DNA of 49,521 nucleotides from Synechococcales cyanobacterium GL140_1_metabat_312 (GCA_025351345.1 JANXWB010000013.1:1-49521); one strand, 5' to 3'; shown: positions 33,416 to 42,014, counted from the stretch's first letter. Notes: a model not told the origin generated them from the letters alone. Numbers and translations: made by a program.

Positions 33416-33540
33416 ATTCAGTATCCATAATCAATGAACATTTGTAACAGGCGTATGATGAGTGCTATATGGGGAATTGAATTGTTCCCAAACTGCCCAA
33501 TTCATTAAAACGTCTGCATAATAATAGAGGCATAATTAAA

Positions 33541-34152
33541 GTGTTGAATAATCACAATCTTTCAACTGAGCATGAGGCTGTGTTCTCTCCCGAACATGTG
33601 CTTGAAAACCGGGGCCGAGTGGCTATTTTCATTGATGGTTCCAATCTCTTCTACGCGGCTTTGCAGCTTGGAATTGAAATCGATTACACGAAACTGCTCT
33701 GTCGTTTAACGGGTGGATCTCGTTTGTTGAGAGCATTTTTCTACACCGGGGTCGATCGCACCAATGAAAAGCAGCAGGGGTTTCTGTTGTGGATGCGACG
33801 CAACGGCTATCGGGTCATTTCAAAGGATCTCGTTCAACTTCCCGATGGCTCGAAGAAAGCTAATTTAGATGTCGAGATTGCTGTCGATATGATGTCGCTT
33901 GTAGGCTCCTATGACACAGCAGTGTTAGTCAGTGGGGATGGAGACTTGGCCTACGCCGTTAATGCGGTGAGCTATCGCGGGGTTCGCGTTGAAGTGGTCA
34001 GCCTCCGATCGATGACTAGTGATAGTTTGATTAATGTGGCCGATCGCTACATTGATCTAGACACAATTAAAGAAGACATTCAGAAGACTCAACGTCCCTA
34101 CACCTATCGTCCGCTATCCGCAGCAGGCGTGGCCGTAGTGGAAGAAAACTAG
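33541..34152 (+). CDS. LabA-like NYN-domain protein (PIN-like nuclease fold)
   Basis: This 203-residue soluble protein has the NYN/LabA fold. The acidic residues of the PIN-like site are kept: Asp in VAIFIDGSNLFYAA (about 27-40), Asp in NLDVEIAVDMMSL near 115, and DGD in VLVSGDGDLAYAV near 135. The start is GTG at 33541 with AGAGG about ten bases upstream. In Synechococcus elongatus, LabA affects the amplitude of circadian output. Many NYN proteins cut RNA. Cyanobacteria carry several paralogues, so a clock role is possible but not shown. Confidence 0.88.
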   Translation: MLNNHNLSTEHEAVFSPEHVLENRGRVAIFIDGSNLFYAALQLGIEIDYTKLLCRLTGGSRLLRAFFYTGVDRTNEKQQGFLLWMRRNGYRVISKDLVQLPDGSKKANLDVEIAVDMMSLVGSYDTAVLVSGDGDLAYAVNAVSYRGVRVEVVSLRSMTSDSLINVADRYIDLDTIKEDIQKTQRPYTYRPLSAAGVAVVEEN

Positions 34153-34243
34153 TCTTGGCTAGTGAATTATCAGACAGAGGCTATAAGATTAGGAAGTGCG
34201 AAAATCGCGTAGATAGCATCTCCTAGTTCCATAGCCTTTTTTA

Positions 34244-35473
34244 TTGATATCGCGTTCTAATAATATTTGCACCAATACTAATAATCTGCGGAGTCGAACT
34301 CAGTTGAAACCTTTGGGTCGATCGGGAAAAATCATTGCAGGGATAACATTGCTAGCGGCGATCGCTGGTGGCATTTATTGGATTTTTCAGCCTAAACAAA
34401 ATGGCTTGAAATCCAGTTCAGGCAGCGATGCAGGATTAATTGATCCAAGCTTAAAATTGGATGATTTAGTCCTAGAACAAGCTGGAGATGATGGACAATT
34501 ACTATGGAAACTTAAAGCTAAAAAAGCAACCTATAATCGCGATAAAAAAGAAGGCGAGATTATAGATCTAAGTGGAGAACTCTATCAAGATGGTAAGCCC
34601 GCCTTTAAAATTTCGGCCAAAAAAGGATCAATTCTGGGCGACGGAAAAGTTTTGATGCTGAAGGAAAATATCGTAGCGGTAGCGCTAAAAGATGGCGTGG
34701 AGCTGAAAGGCAACGAGATGGAATGGAAGCCAAAACAAGACTTAATGACCATCAAAAATAAGTTCACCGCCACCCATAAAAAAATTAAACTAGAAGCCAA
34801 AGAAGGTGAATATTTTAGTCGCAAACGTCAAGCGAATTTATCTGGAGCAATTGTCGCAGATGTCAAAGAACCCAAACTTAAACTTCAAACCGAAAAACTA
34901 ACTTGGCTCTTTGAACCCGAAACAATTGAAAGCAATTCACCGATCGCAATTGAACGAACCCCAGAAAAAGGAATTGTCGATCGAGCAAAGGCGGAAAAAG
35001 GCTCCTACAATCTCAAAACCAATGTAGCCAAGTTGGAAACCAACGTCACGATCGCAATGGCCAAACCGAATTTAAACATTACAGGTCAAGAACTCACCTG
35101 GGATACCAAACAGCAAATTGTCATGGCTCCAAAACCTATGACGGCCTTTAGTCCGATAGACCAAGTAACCATTAGTGGCGATCGGGGTGAAGTAAAGCTC
35201 AAGGAACGCATTGCCTATTTGAATCAAAACGTCAAAGGCTCAAGTCAAAAAAATCAATCTAGTATTACCACCGATCGGCTCACTTGGTTTCTAGACAGTC
35301 AAACCTTTGAAGCAGAAGGCAATATTGTTTATCGTCAAGCTAGCCCTGCGGCAAACTTAGTGGGGAAAACAGCTAAGGGGAATCTAAATACTCAAGATAT
35401 AACCATCAGCGGCGGTAATGAATCTGACAATCGCGTCATCATTGACATCGTGCCGAATAATTTAACGCCCTAA
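34244..35473 (+). CDS. lptC: LptC-type periplasmic protein with extra LptA-like repeats
   Basis: This is a 409-residue protein with an N-terminal membrane helix (about 27-47, KIIAGITLLAAIAGGIYWIF) and a long periplasmic beta-jellyroll region. The pattern LVLEQAGDDGQLLWKLKAKKATYNR (split here into its first half) and repeated phrases like LTWDTKQQ, LTWFLDSQ and AKGNLNTQDI match the LptC/LptA (OstA) families, which move lipopolysaccharide across the periplasm. E. coli LptC has only 191 residues, so this is the long cyanobacterial form, with several stacked repeats. The TTG start at 34244 has no clear ribosome binding site. It converges with the ychJ-like gene. Confidence 0.85.
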   Translation: MISRSNNICTNTNNLRSRTQLKPLGRSGKIIAGITLLAAIAGGIYWIFQPKQNGLKSSSGSDAGLIDPSLKLDDLVLEQAGDDGQLLWKLKAKKATYNRDKKEGEIIDLSGELYQDGKPAFKISAKKGSILGDGKVLMLKENIVAVALKDGVELKGNEMEWKPKQDLMTIKNKFTATHKKIKLEAKEGEYFSRKRQANLSGAIVADVKEPKLKLQTEKLTWLFEPETIESNSPIAIERTPEKGIVDRAKAEKGSYNLKTNVAKLETNVTIAMAKPNLNITGQELTWDTKQQIVMAPKPMTAFSPIDQVTISGDRGEVKLKERIAYLNQNVKGSSQKNQSSITTDRLTWFLDSQTFEAEGNIVYRQASPAANLVGKTAKGNLNTQDITISGGNESDNRVIIDIVPNNLTP

Positions 35474-35492
35474 ATTGCTGCTACGTTTTTTT

Positions 35493-35525
35493 ATTTGAAT
35501 TGTATGATTTTTCATTTGAATTGTA
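35493..35525. repeat. Two copies of ATTTGAATTGTA between convergent genes
   Basis: The 12-mer is at 35493-35504 and 35514-35525, with a 21-base period, in the short spacer between the lptC and ychJ-like stops. It is a minor direct repeat of no known role. Confidence 0.6.
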
Positions 35526-35556
35526 CAGGCGGCAAATTATCCCCATCTTGATAAAA

Positions 35557-35940
35557 TCACAGCCCATCTTCTTTGACAAATCGCGATCGTTCATGCAATT
35601 GATAGATCGGATCTGTCAACGCTAACCCTCTATATTGAGCGACAAATTCAACGATGCCGCGCCGATCGTCTGGCCCACCTTTCTGAGTTTTTAACACCGT
35701 CAGCCCCATCCAATGGGTATTTTCAATGGTTTTCAACAACATTTGCCGATCAGTCTTTTTACGTTTTTTAGGATATTGAGTTTGAATCAAATACTCAACA
35801 TCGCCCTTACTGTAGGCACTATATCGCGATCGCATTAGGGCTTCAGCCGTTGGGGCAGAGGCTTTCCCTCGCAAATACATTTCACAGCAATCTATATAAC
35901 GAGATTGGCTTCCACAAGGACAAAACGGCTGTAGCAACAT
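35557..35940 (-). CDS. YchJ/UPF0225-type protein with SEC-C zinc motif
   Basis: This is a 127-residue soluble protein. The N-terminus CPCGSQSRYIDCC is a SEC-C-like zinc motif. Then come the family blocks EALMRSRYSAYSKGDVEYLI (about 38-57), GIVEFVAQYR near 98 and LHERSRFVKEDGL at the end. YchJ proteins usually carry a second SEC-C motif at the C-terminus, which is absent here. They are typically NTF2-like folds of unknown role. It converges with lptC and is divergent from the acyltransferase. Confidence 0.87.
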   Translation of the reverse strand: MLLQPFCPCGSQSRYIDCCEMYLRGKASAPTAEALMRSRYSAYSKGDVEYLIQTQYPKKRKKTDRQMLLKTIENTHWMGLTVLKTQKGGPDDRRGIVEFVAQYRGLALTDPIYQLHERSRFVKEDGL

Positions 35941-36017
35941 AAATCAGCTCTCAACGACAGTCTCTAAACAACTATAATGAGAATGGTACAATTTAAAAAA
36001 TTTTTAGAGTCATTGAT

Positions 36018-36755
36018 TTGTTTGTTGATTTTTTACACTATCCCCCCAAGCCTTTACTCCTCTCACAACAGTTCCTATGGACACTCGGAACGGAACTTTC
36101 TGTAGTGGGCCGGGATCGGATTCCGAACAATTGTGCCACCGTAGTCGTGAGCAATCATCGCAGTATTATGGATGCTGCAATTTTAATGTCAGCCCTTAAT
36201 ACTCCCATTCATTTCGCTTGCCATCACTATATGGGACAAATTCCACTGATGAGCGAAGTAATCAACCAACTCGGTTTTTTGCCCTTAGACAAACCCAAGC
36301 AGCCTCATAATAATTTCTTCAACCGTGCCAGTCATCTCCTCCTCAAGAACAAAACCATAGGAATTTTTCCCGAAGGCGCTCATCCCATGGTGAAAACCAC
36401 CACTCCTAATTCCCTAGATAAATTTCAGCGCGGATTTGCCCATCTAGCCCTACGCACTCCCGTAGAAAATCTAGTCATTCTCCCCGTTGCAATAGCTGTC
36501 CGGAATGAACTGAATACTAGTTTATTTCCCGTGCGTTGGCTACAATTATTTGATCCATCAGAACCATTATTCGATCGGCCAGATTGGCATCCCTTGGTAC
36601 TATATGGTCAAGTTAAAGTAACCATTGGGACGCCTATTTCCCTGAGCTTAGCCCAAAAGCCCGATTATCATGGGCGCAAAGCATTACGATGGATTAGGAA
36701 TCTAACAGAACAATGTCATCAGGACATTCAACAACAACTCCAAGAATCATTCTAA
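36018..36755 (+). CDS. PlsC-like lysophospholipid acyltransferase
   Basis: This is a 245-residue membrane-associated acyltransferase. Block I NHRSIMDA gives the catalytic HX4D pair (His47, Asp52), and block III FPEGAHP is at 117-123. The start is a TTG at 36018; TATAAT at 35973-35978 is a likely -10 box. The family transfers acyl groups from acyl-ACP to a lysophospholipid or another alcohol. The related Synechocystis Slr2103 makes triacylglycerol-like or acyl-plastoquinol products. The gene lies 39 bp before an alpha/beta hydrolase on the same strand, the same two domains as plant phytyl ester synthases, so the true acceptor may be a terpenoid alcohol or diacylglycerol. Confidence 0.87.
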   Translation: MFVDFLHYPPKPLLLSQQFLWTLGTELSVVGRDRIPNNCATVVVSNHRSIMDAAILMSALNTPIHFACHHYMGQIPLMSEVINQLGFLPLDKPKQPHNNFFNRASHLLLKNKTIGIFPEGAHPMVKTTTPNSLDKFQRGFAHLALRTPVENLVILPVAIAVRNELNTSLFPVRWLQLFDPSEPLFDRPDWHPLVLYGQVKVTIGTPISLSLAQKPDYHGRKALRWIRNLTEQCHQDIQQQLQESF

Positions 36756-36794
36756 ACCGATCGTCTAAACTAGCTTATTCAACTCAATCAACTC

Positions 36795-37634
36795 ATGGCA
36801 GCCAATCAATTCATTCACTTTCTACCACCTCAAAATCCCCAACCCAAGTTACCTTTATTTGTCTATTTACCAGGAATGGATGGCACCGGGAAACTCCTCA
36901 GCTCTCAAATCCCTAATTTAGAACGATCGTTTGATATTCGACGATTGTCAATTCCTGTTGATGACTTGAGTAATTGGGATGAAATGGTAGCAAAAATTGC
37001 TGAATTGATTAAGAGTGAATTAGGCACTGAATACCCGAAGCGTAAACTATATCTCTGTGGCGAATCATTTGGCGGATGCCTTGCGTTAAAACTCACGATC
37101 GGATTTCCAGAACTCTGCGATCGTTTAATTCTTGTCAATCCCGCATCGTCTTTTAAACAACAAGCCTGGATACGTTGGGGATTATATCTTACTCCCTTAT
37201 TACCTGCAAGGCTTTATCCATTATCTTGTATGGCATTATTGCCTATACTTGCAACTCTAGAAAGAATAGCCATAAGGGACAGTAATGCCTTGCTTAATGT
37301 CATGCAATCAGTCAAATTCAAAAGTGCAATGTGGCGAGTTTCATTACTCGATCGCTTTGATGTCCAAATTGAGCAACTCCAACAGATTAGTCAACCCACC
37401 TTAATCATTAGTAGTGGCAGCGATCGCCTATTACCTTCTAAAGCCGAAGGAAAACTACTGACTCAATACATTCCCAAATCACAGCTTCATTTAATTCCAG
37501 AGGGCGGACATGCGGTACTGTTAGAACGATCGATTAATCTCCATGAAATTTTACGAACTTGTGCATTTTTACCTTCACATAAAGCTAACCAAAACTCCAG
37601 TGATTTAAGTGATTTAACTGAATATTTGGCTTAG
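36795..37634 (+). CDS. Alpha/beta hydrolase
   Basis: This is a 279-residue soluble hydrolase without a signal peptide. The nucleophile elbow is GESFGG with Ser91, the acid is likely Asp in SGSDRLLP, and the His is in GGHAVLLER, in the right order for the triad. The oxyanion region is LPGMDGTG near residue 26. The opening (FVYLPGMDGTGKLL) resembles the hydrolase half of plant phytyl ester synthase-like proteins. It is probably cotranscribed with the acyltransferase. The substrate is not fixed; an acyl-ester or acyl-transfer role fits the neighbour. Its TAG overlaps the end of a tiny reverse-strand remnant. Confidence 0.85.
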   Translation: MAANQFIHFLPPQNPQPKLPLFVYLPGMDGTGKLLSSQIPNLERSFDIRRLSIPVDDLSNWDEMVAKIAELIKSELGTEYPKRKLYLCGESFGGCLALKLTIGFPELCDRLILVNPASSFKQQAWIRWGLYLTPLLPARLYPLSCMALLPILATLERIAIRDSNALLNVMQSVKFKSAMWRVSLLDRFDVQIEQLQQISQPTLIISSGSDRLLPSKAEGKLLTQYIPKSQLHLIPEGGHAVLLERSINLHEILRTCAFLPSHKANQNSSDLSDLTEYLA

Positions 37635-37684
37635 TAACATCCTAAATCGATCCCAGTGCCATCGGGAACATAGGCATTCCTGTT
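37631..37684 (-). pseudogene. Short remnant similar to the end of the gamma carbonic anhydrase gene
   Basis: The 30 bases at 37640-37669 agree with 38957-38986 at 25 positions by my count. The reverse-strand frame reads VPDGTGIDLGCY-stop, against [11 protein letters not shown]-stop at the end of the gamma carbonic anhydrase gene. Only 18 codons are open. It may be the last trace of a duplicated gene. Chance similarity is possible over such a short length. Confidence 0.3.
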
Positions 37685-37876
37685 TCATAAGAACAGCTTA
37701 AAAATACCACATATTCCTAACCAACCTGATTAAAATCTCCTAAAAGCTAAACGAAATGAAGATATTCAAATGCCTGTAAGGTCCAGTAAGACTTTCACTC
37801 TCTGGCTAAGATATCACATAGGTTCTATGATAAAAACCGACTACAACTACCCATCCTAAGTTCAATAGATTGAAAT

Positions 37877-38758
37877 ATGTCAGACATAACGCGAAAATTT
37901 TTCACTAAACGCATTATCGCAATGCTAGTCTTCTTATTGCTATTTATTGGGGCATTTTCAGGAGCGCTTTACTTTTATCAAAATGACCGCACTCAGCGAT
38001 CGGCAAATTTAATCTTTGGTGATGATAAAATCGCAAATCGTATGGATGTTTTCGTTAATCTTTTGAGTGTTGATCCAATTAAAGGAGAGATGAATATTCG
38101 TTTTTCAGCTAAACCAGAAGGAACATACGACAAAAATGACCGCCTTACAAAAGAGTTAAAGTTTTTTACAGGTATTGAAAGTGGTAAATCTGAAGTTACT
38201 CTTGAGAATAATCGAATTCCCGAAACTGTGACAGGCTCAATCTCGTTAGATGGTCGGGTCAGTGATTATCCCTTTGATATACATAAATCAGACTTTTATC
38301 TCTCCTTTTCAAACCCTAAAGATGAAAAAGAAGAGATTCCGATATCTCTGCATTTTTATGGAGCGATCTCAGGTTATAACGTTGATGTTGATCTTATCCC
38401 CAAAAATGAGTTTGAATCATCTAACAGTTATCTTGGTCTGCGAGTGCAAACGTCGCGATCGGTAATCACTAAATCATTTTCTATCTTCTTAATGCTTGCC
38501 ATGTGGTTGATTGGCTTAGTGGTATTCACGATGTCAATGGTAGTAGTTTGGCAACCGCGTCCTATTGAATTTGGCATGTTTACGCTGATTGCAGGTATGT
38601 TATTTGCCTTGCCCGCAGTACGAAATCTTCAACCTGGCGTACCTCCTCTTGGATGCTTATCTGACTTTTTAGCCTTCTTTTGGGCAGAAGCTTTAGTGGC
38701 TATTTCGATGCCATTTTTATTTTCTACTTGGTTAAATCGCTATAAAAAGCCTAGCTAA
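37877..38758 (+). CDS. DUF4436 membrane protein
   Basis: This is a 293-residue protein. A basic start and one helix (about 12-32) lead to an extracytoplasmic beta-rich domain (about 45-195) with MDVFVNLLSVDPIKGEM and YPFDIHKSDFYL. Three or more C-terminal helices follow, with the typical RNLQPGVPPLGCLSDFLAFF motif near 248-267. These match the DUF4436 family, whose function is unknown. The gene stands alone and is followed by a hairpin at 38808-38844. Confidence 0.85.
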   Translation: MSDITRKFFTKRIIAMLVFLLLFIGAFSGALYFYQNDRTQRSANLIFGDDKIANRMDVFVNLLSVDPIKGEMNIRFSAKPEGTYDKNDRLTKELKFFTGIESGKSEVTLENNRIPETVTGSISLDGRVSDYPFDIHKSDFYLSFSNPKDEKEEIPISLHFYGAISGYNVDVDLIPKNEFESSNSYLGLRVQTSRSVITKSFSIFLMLAMWLIGLVVFTMSMVVVWQPRPIEFGMFTLIAGMLFALPAVRNLQPGVPPLGCLSDFLAFFWAEALVAISMPFLFSTWLNRYKKPS

Positions 38759-38807
38759 GGGAGGGGCAAGAAAATAAAGTATCGCAATATTAGACTTTAT
38801 CAAAAAT

Positions 38808-38844
38808 AACTGAAATCCTTGCTGAGTGAGGGTTTCAGTTTTAT
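38808..38844 (+). terminator. Probable intrinsic terminator of the DUF4436 gene
   Basis: AACTGAAATCC at 38808-38818 pairs with GGTTTCAGTT at 38831-38840, with one bulge, around a loop of about 12 bases. TTAT follows, a weak T-tract. It is 50 bp after the DUF4436 stop. Confidence 0.55.
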
Positions 38845-38947
38845 AGTAATATCGCTTAAACCCCTTACAGTGCAATCTTCTGAAAGAGTTTTTGCCAATC
38901 TTATTTCCAATAAAGTTTAACAAGCTTGAGGCTAATAAAGTTGAAAC

Positions 38948-39481
38948 TCAGTGAAATCCTAAATCCATCCCCGTGCCATTATGAACTTGAGCAAGTTTTT
39001 CATAGTGATGGGCGTGGGCAATTAGTTCTCTAGCCTCAGTATCGCTGACCTGACTAATGACTTTTCCAGGGACACCGACAACGCGAGATCGGGGTGGCAC
39101 ATTTTTAGTCACAACAGTGCCCGCACCGATAATACTGCCCGATCCAACCCGAACGCCATCAAGCACTATAGCGCCCATGCCAATCAAACAACCAGATTCG
39201 ATATGAGCACTGTGGATAACTGCACGGTGGCCGATAGTCACGTCGGATTCCAGGATAGTAGGCTGGCCGAGATCGCCGTGGAGAATTGCCCCATCTTGGA
39301 TATTGCTCCGATCGCCAATAACAATCAATTCCAGATCGCCCCGTAGCACTGCCCCATACCAAACACTTACGCCAACACCAAGCTTAACGTGGCCAATTAT
39401 TGTCGCATTTGGGGCAATGAATGCTGCATTGGATAGATCAGGGGAAGGCCAATAGGTTGGGCCGGAATTAGAGGGAGGCAT
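38948..39481 (-). CDS. Gamma carbonic anhydrase-family protein (left-handed beta-helix)
   Basis: This is a 177-residue hexapeptide-repeat protein. The helix runs from about residue 18 to 150. The three metal His of the gamma class are present: one in GAILHGDLG and two in [11 protein letters not shown]. Family members form trimers with zinc or cobalt between subunits. The glutamates that Cam uses for activity are not obvious, and relatives such as YrdA and PaaY differ in activity, so hydration of CO2 is not certain. It is not fused to RuBisCO-like domains and is not next to carboxysome genes, so it is not CcmM. It is divergent from the TIGR02652 gene. Confidence 0.9.
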   Translation of the reverse strand: MPPSNSGPTYWPSPDLSNAAFIAPNATIIGHVKLGVGVSVWYGAVLRGDLELIVIGDRSNIQDGAILHGDLGQPTILESDVTIGHRAVIHSAHIESGCLIGMGAIVLDGVRVGSGSIIGAGTVVTKNVPPRSRVVGVPGKVISQVSDTEARELIAHAHHYEKLAQVHNGTGMDLGFH

Positions 39482-39639
39482 AGGGATTTAGGGAGTTTGT
39501 GACAAATTGATAGAGGAGAAATACGGCAATAAATATAGATCGCTATAATAGGGGAGCAACTCAGGTATTCTTAGATATTCTACGAGTTTGCCATCCTCCG
39601 GGAACCCGCTTAATATCCTATCTATAAATTTTAGATGAT

Positions 39640-40149
39640 ATGAATAGTTTGCTCTTGCAATATCCCCTTTATGGCGCTGAGATTCCTTGTCCGCATTGCC
39701 GACAAATTATTCCAGCCCTAACTCTGACGGATACCTATCTATGTCCACGTCATGGTGCATTTGAGGCGGATCCCAAAGCGAAGGAACTAGTTCATTTGCA
39801 GTCAGGACGACATTGGCGATTATGGAAGGATGAATGGTATCGCCAACACAATCATCCCGATGGCATTCGATTTGAAATTCATGAGGCGCTCGATCGGCTA
39901 TATACCCAAGGCTATCGGGCCACGAAGGTCATTATTGCAGCGCGCTACCAAGAGTTAGTCAGTACGTACTTAGAACGCAGCACCCCTTGGCGTGAGACTG
40001 TGGATGCTCAAATGCCAAAGCTGTACGGACTTCCGGTTGCATTTAGTGGGGAAACATCAATGGATCCTCGGTGGGATGTTATTAATTTTGATTTAGAAAA
40101 GGAACCCGGTGCCCCCGTACGGTACCCTTATTTTCGACTTTTGGAGTAG
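39640..40149 (+). CDS. TIGR02652-family protein of cyanobacteria
   Basis: This is a 169-residue protein with an N-terminal zinc-type pair CPHC and a CPRHGAFEADP block (about 17-44). The highly conserved LQSGRHWRLWKDEWYRQHNHPDGIR region (split here into its first half) follows. The tail has GEXSMDPRWDVINFDLEKEP. These match the family found almost only in cyanobacteria, of unknown function. It is six bases before the glyoxalase-like gene, so the two are probably cotranscribed. Confidence 0.88.
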   Translation: MNSLLLQYPLYGAEIPCPHCRQIIPALTLTDTYLCPRHGAFEADPKAKELVHLQSGRHWRLWKDEWYRQHNHPDGIRFEIHEALDRLYTQGYRATKVIIAARYQELVSTYLERSTPWRETVDAQMPKLYGLPVAFSGETSMDPRWDVINFDLEKEPGAPVRYPYFRLLE

Positions 40150-40155
40150 GGCCTA

Positions 40156-40578
40156 ATGCTGCATCATGTCTCGATTCGGACAGCAGACATTTTTAAATCG
40201 ATCGCATTCTATGAACAACTTGGGTTTCAGGTGAACGATCGGTTTACGGCAGGTACAACCTTGGCCTGTTGGATGGAAGGCTCAGGGGGGCGATTAGAGT
40301 TAATCCAAATTCCTGAACCTAAACCTGCTGTTGATGCTTTTTTTGATGAGCATTATGTGGGCTATTATCATTTGTCGTTTGATGTGGCGATGATGGGTAT
40401 TGCTGATAGTTTGTCAGATTGGTTAACTCTGTTTCAGGAACGATTGAGCGCGATCGATCAGCGAGCGACCATATTACTAGAACCTCAACAACAGCAGATT
40501 GGCGATCGGTGCTATGAGGTGACATTTTTGGCTGATCCCGATGGGTTGGCAATCGAATTTTTGAGACTGTTGAATTGA
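40156..40578 (+). CDS. VOC (glyoxalase/bleomycin-resistance) family protein
   Basis: This is a 140-residue protein with two beta-alpha-beta-beta-beta modules. Possible metal ligands are His3 or His4 in MLHHVSIRT, Glu in RLELIQ, His in YYHLSFDV and Glu in LAIEFLRLL. It resembles methylmalonyl-CoA epimerase or glyoxalase-like enzymes, but the substrate is not determined. The start is six bases after TIGR02652, suggesting an operon. It converges with the HNH gene, with only four bases between the stops. Confidence 0.85.
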   Translation: MLHHVSIRTADIFKSIAFYEQLGFQVNDRFTAGTTLACWMEGSGGRLELIQIPEPKPAVDAFFDEHYVGYYHLSFDVAMMGIADSLSDWLTLFQERLSAIDQRATILLEPQQQQIGDRCYEVTFLADPDGLAIEFLRLLN

Positions 40579-40582
40579 AAAT

Positions 40583-40996
40583 CTAGTCCAAACCAGATTG
40601 GACCTGCTGCCAAAGTTGGCGATTCAGAACTACCGTCGGGATATTGAATTTTAATAACATCACTGTTGTTCGACCAATCGCACTCAAACCTCGAATGCGT
40701 CCTCGATCGAGTTCAAAATGTTCTGCCCAGACCTGCGATCGGGGATCAAATAACCGGGACACATCTCCCGTTCCTGGATCAAAACTCGTTAAATCGGAAC
40801 CCTTATGACGATTACAAGACAAACAGGATAGGGCTAAATTCTCCATCACTGTTCTCCCACCATGCTTCATCGCAATCACATGATCAATCTCGTGGGTATA
40901 GATCGAAAAATCTTGGTGAAGTGTGCAATATTCACATTTTCCCTGGGATATTTCAATCACCGATCGACGCAACGCTGCACTAACTTCTGATGGCAT
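40583..40996 (-). CDS. HNH endonuclease
   Basis: This is a 137-residue protein. The HNH core has CEYC (about 18-21), HEIDHVIAMKHGG for the catalytic His/Asp, NLALSCLSCNRHKG near 57 for Asn/zinc, then a tail of about 70 residues (DVSRLFDPRSQVWAEHF) typical of a cyanobacterial subgroup. The motif set is complete, so it should cut DNA. No methylase or other partner is nearby. It follows, with five bases between, an unknown 122-residue gene, and the two are one transcript. Confidence 0.9.
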   Translation of the reverse strand: MPSEVSAALRRSVIEISQGKCEYCTLHQDFSIYTHEIDHVIAMKHGGRTVMENLALSCLSCNRHKGSDLTSFDPGTGDVSRLFDPRSQVWAEHFELDRGRIRGLSAIGRTTVMLLKFNIPTVVLNRQLWQQVQSGLD

Positions 40997-41001
40997 AAAA
41001 T

Positions 41002-41370
41002 TTAGTCTGTAATTTTCTGATGCACAACTGAATAAGCCTGAATTTTCAACATTTGCATCAATTGATCCAATTGATCATAACCATCCAATTCAAAAGACTC
41101 ATCTTCACTCAATCCACCCTCACAATTACGATCGAGTAATATCTTTAACCTGGTCTGTGCTTTTTCCGAAACTTTAAAATTCAAAATATCTTGTGGAGTC
41201 GGCTGTGTCATTAAAAAGCTCAACACTTCCTGAGAAGTCGTTTGATCGATGTTTTGTTGAACCGATCGCGATGCAGTAATCCATTGAGTCAACAGCATCG
41301 GTAATTTCGATCGAACCTGCTCTAACTCCGGTAATAATGCATCGGGAATTTCGATCGTTAACTGAGCCAT
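41002..41370 (-). CDS. Hypothetical protein upstream of HNH gene
   Basis: This is a 122-residue acidic, helical protein. Its start, MAQLTIEIPDALLPELEQV, resembles DNA-binding or antitoxin-type ribbon openings, but the rest (VLSFLMTQPTPQDILNFKVS, LDRNCEGGLSEDE) is not diagnostic. By position it may be a small regulator or partner of the HNH protein, with five bases between the two genes. Many cyanobacteria have a similar pair. No function can be given. Confidence 0.7.
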   Translation of the reverse strand: MAQLTIEIPDALLPELEQVRSKLPMLLTQWITASRSVQQNIDQTTSQEVLSFLMTQPTPQDILNFKVSEKAQTRLKILLDRNCEGGLSEDESFELDGYDQLDQLMQMLKIQAYSVVHQKITD

Positions 41371-41372
41371 AA

Positions 41373-41552
41373 TTTATTGACCTATCAGTTTATAAGGCCA
41401 ATTCTACCCGATTTGATAATCTACGATTAGGTCAGCAACAGGTTTGCCTGAAAAATCCATTCGATTGGTACCCGAAAGGTCGAATTCTTGCCACCCAAAA
41501 TACAATCCCCTTCACTCGTGAAGCCGCGATCGCAGAATTCGATCGTCCATGA
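41373..41552 (+). other. Protein-like open frame without a start, unrecognised
   Basis: A plus-strand frame is open from after a TAA (41370-41372) to a TGA (41550-41552), 59 codons, with no Met. It contains RLGQQQVCLKNPFDWYPKGR and TREAAIAEFDRP. The NPFDWYP words recall the DUF255 thioredoxin family, but the rest does not fit. I read it as a possible decayed gene. The frame crosses the upstream region of the hypothetical/HNH pair. Confidence 0.25.
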
Positions 41553-41563
41553 ATATCGATTTA

Positions 41564-41606
41564 AAACAAAAACCGTACCTTCCAATTAAAGAAAAGCACG
41601 GTTTTT
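41564..41606 (-). terminator. Intrinsic terminator of the purA-rplY transcript
   Basis: AAAAACCGT at 41568-41576 pairs with ACGGTTTTT at 41598-41606. On the minus strand this gives a hairpin ending in a T-rich run, 27 bp after the rplY stop. The A/T arms mean that it could also act on the plus strand. Confidence 0.7.
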
Positions 41607-41632
41607 ATTAAAACATATCTAAAAAGATAGCT

Positions 41633-41929
41633 TTAGCCTTTGTTTGCTTTGAAGCTAACGTGATACAAATAGCCCTTCCAAGGATGGGATTGAACTTCTT
41701 GAATTCGTGCGCCTGTGGTGTAGTTCAACTCAGGAACATTCAATTCCACCATGCCGCCTCGGCCCGCATCACGGATCAGCAATTCAACCGTCTTTGCATC
41801 AACCGTCAACTGAACAGATTCCGTTCCATTGTGACCATACATCGTCACAGGAATACGGTTCGCGCGTCGTAGTGCGTTGGGTTTGCTACCTTCAGGACGC
41901 TTAGTCGCTTCGATTGAAAACTTTGCCAT
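41633..41929 (-). CDS. rplY: Ribosomal protein L25, short form
   Basis: This is a 98-residue protein of the L25/TL5 family: KPNALRRANRIPVTMYGHNG (about 16-35) and QEVQSHPWKGYLYHVSF (about 77-93), which bind 5S rRNA in the large subunit. Cyanobacteria have this short form without the C-terminal CTC domain. It lies 85 bp after purA, on the same strand, with a strong hairpin after it. Confidence 0.92.
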   Translation of the reverse strand: MAKFSIEATKRPEGSKPNALRRANRIPVTMYGHNGTESVQLTVDAKTVELLIRDAGRGGMVELNVPELNYTTGARIQEVQSHPWKGYLYHVSFKANKG

Positions 41930-42014
41930 GATGAAACTCTACCTTCGATGTCTTCACTAAATTTTAAACCGCCGTCAAACCCAAACTAAATCATAAGAAA
42001 TTGTCTTCTTAGAT

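Noticed and set aside
38948-39481. CcmM carboxysome protein
   Set aside because: The protein ends after the beta-helix, has no RuBisCO small-subunit-like repeats and no carboxysome genes nearby.
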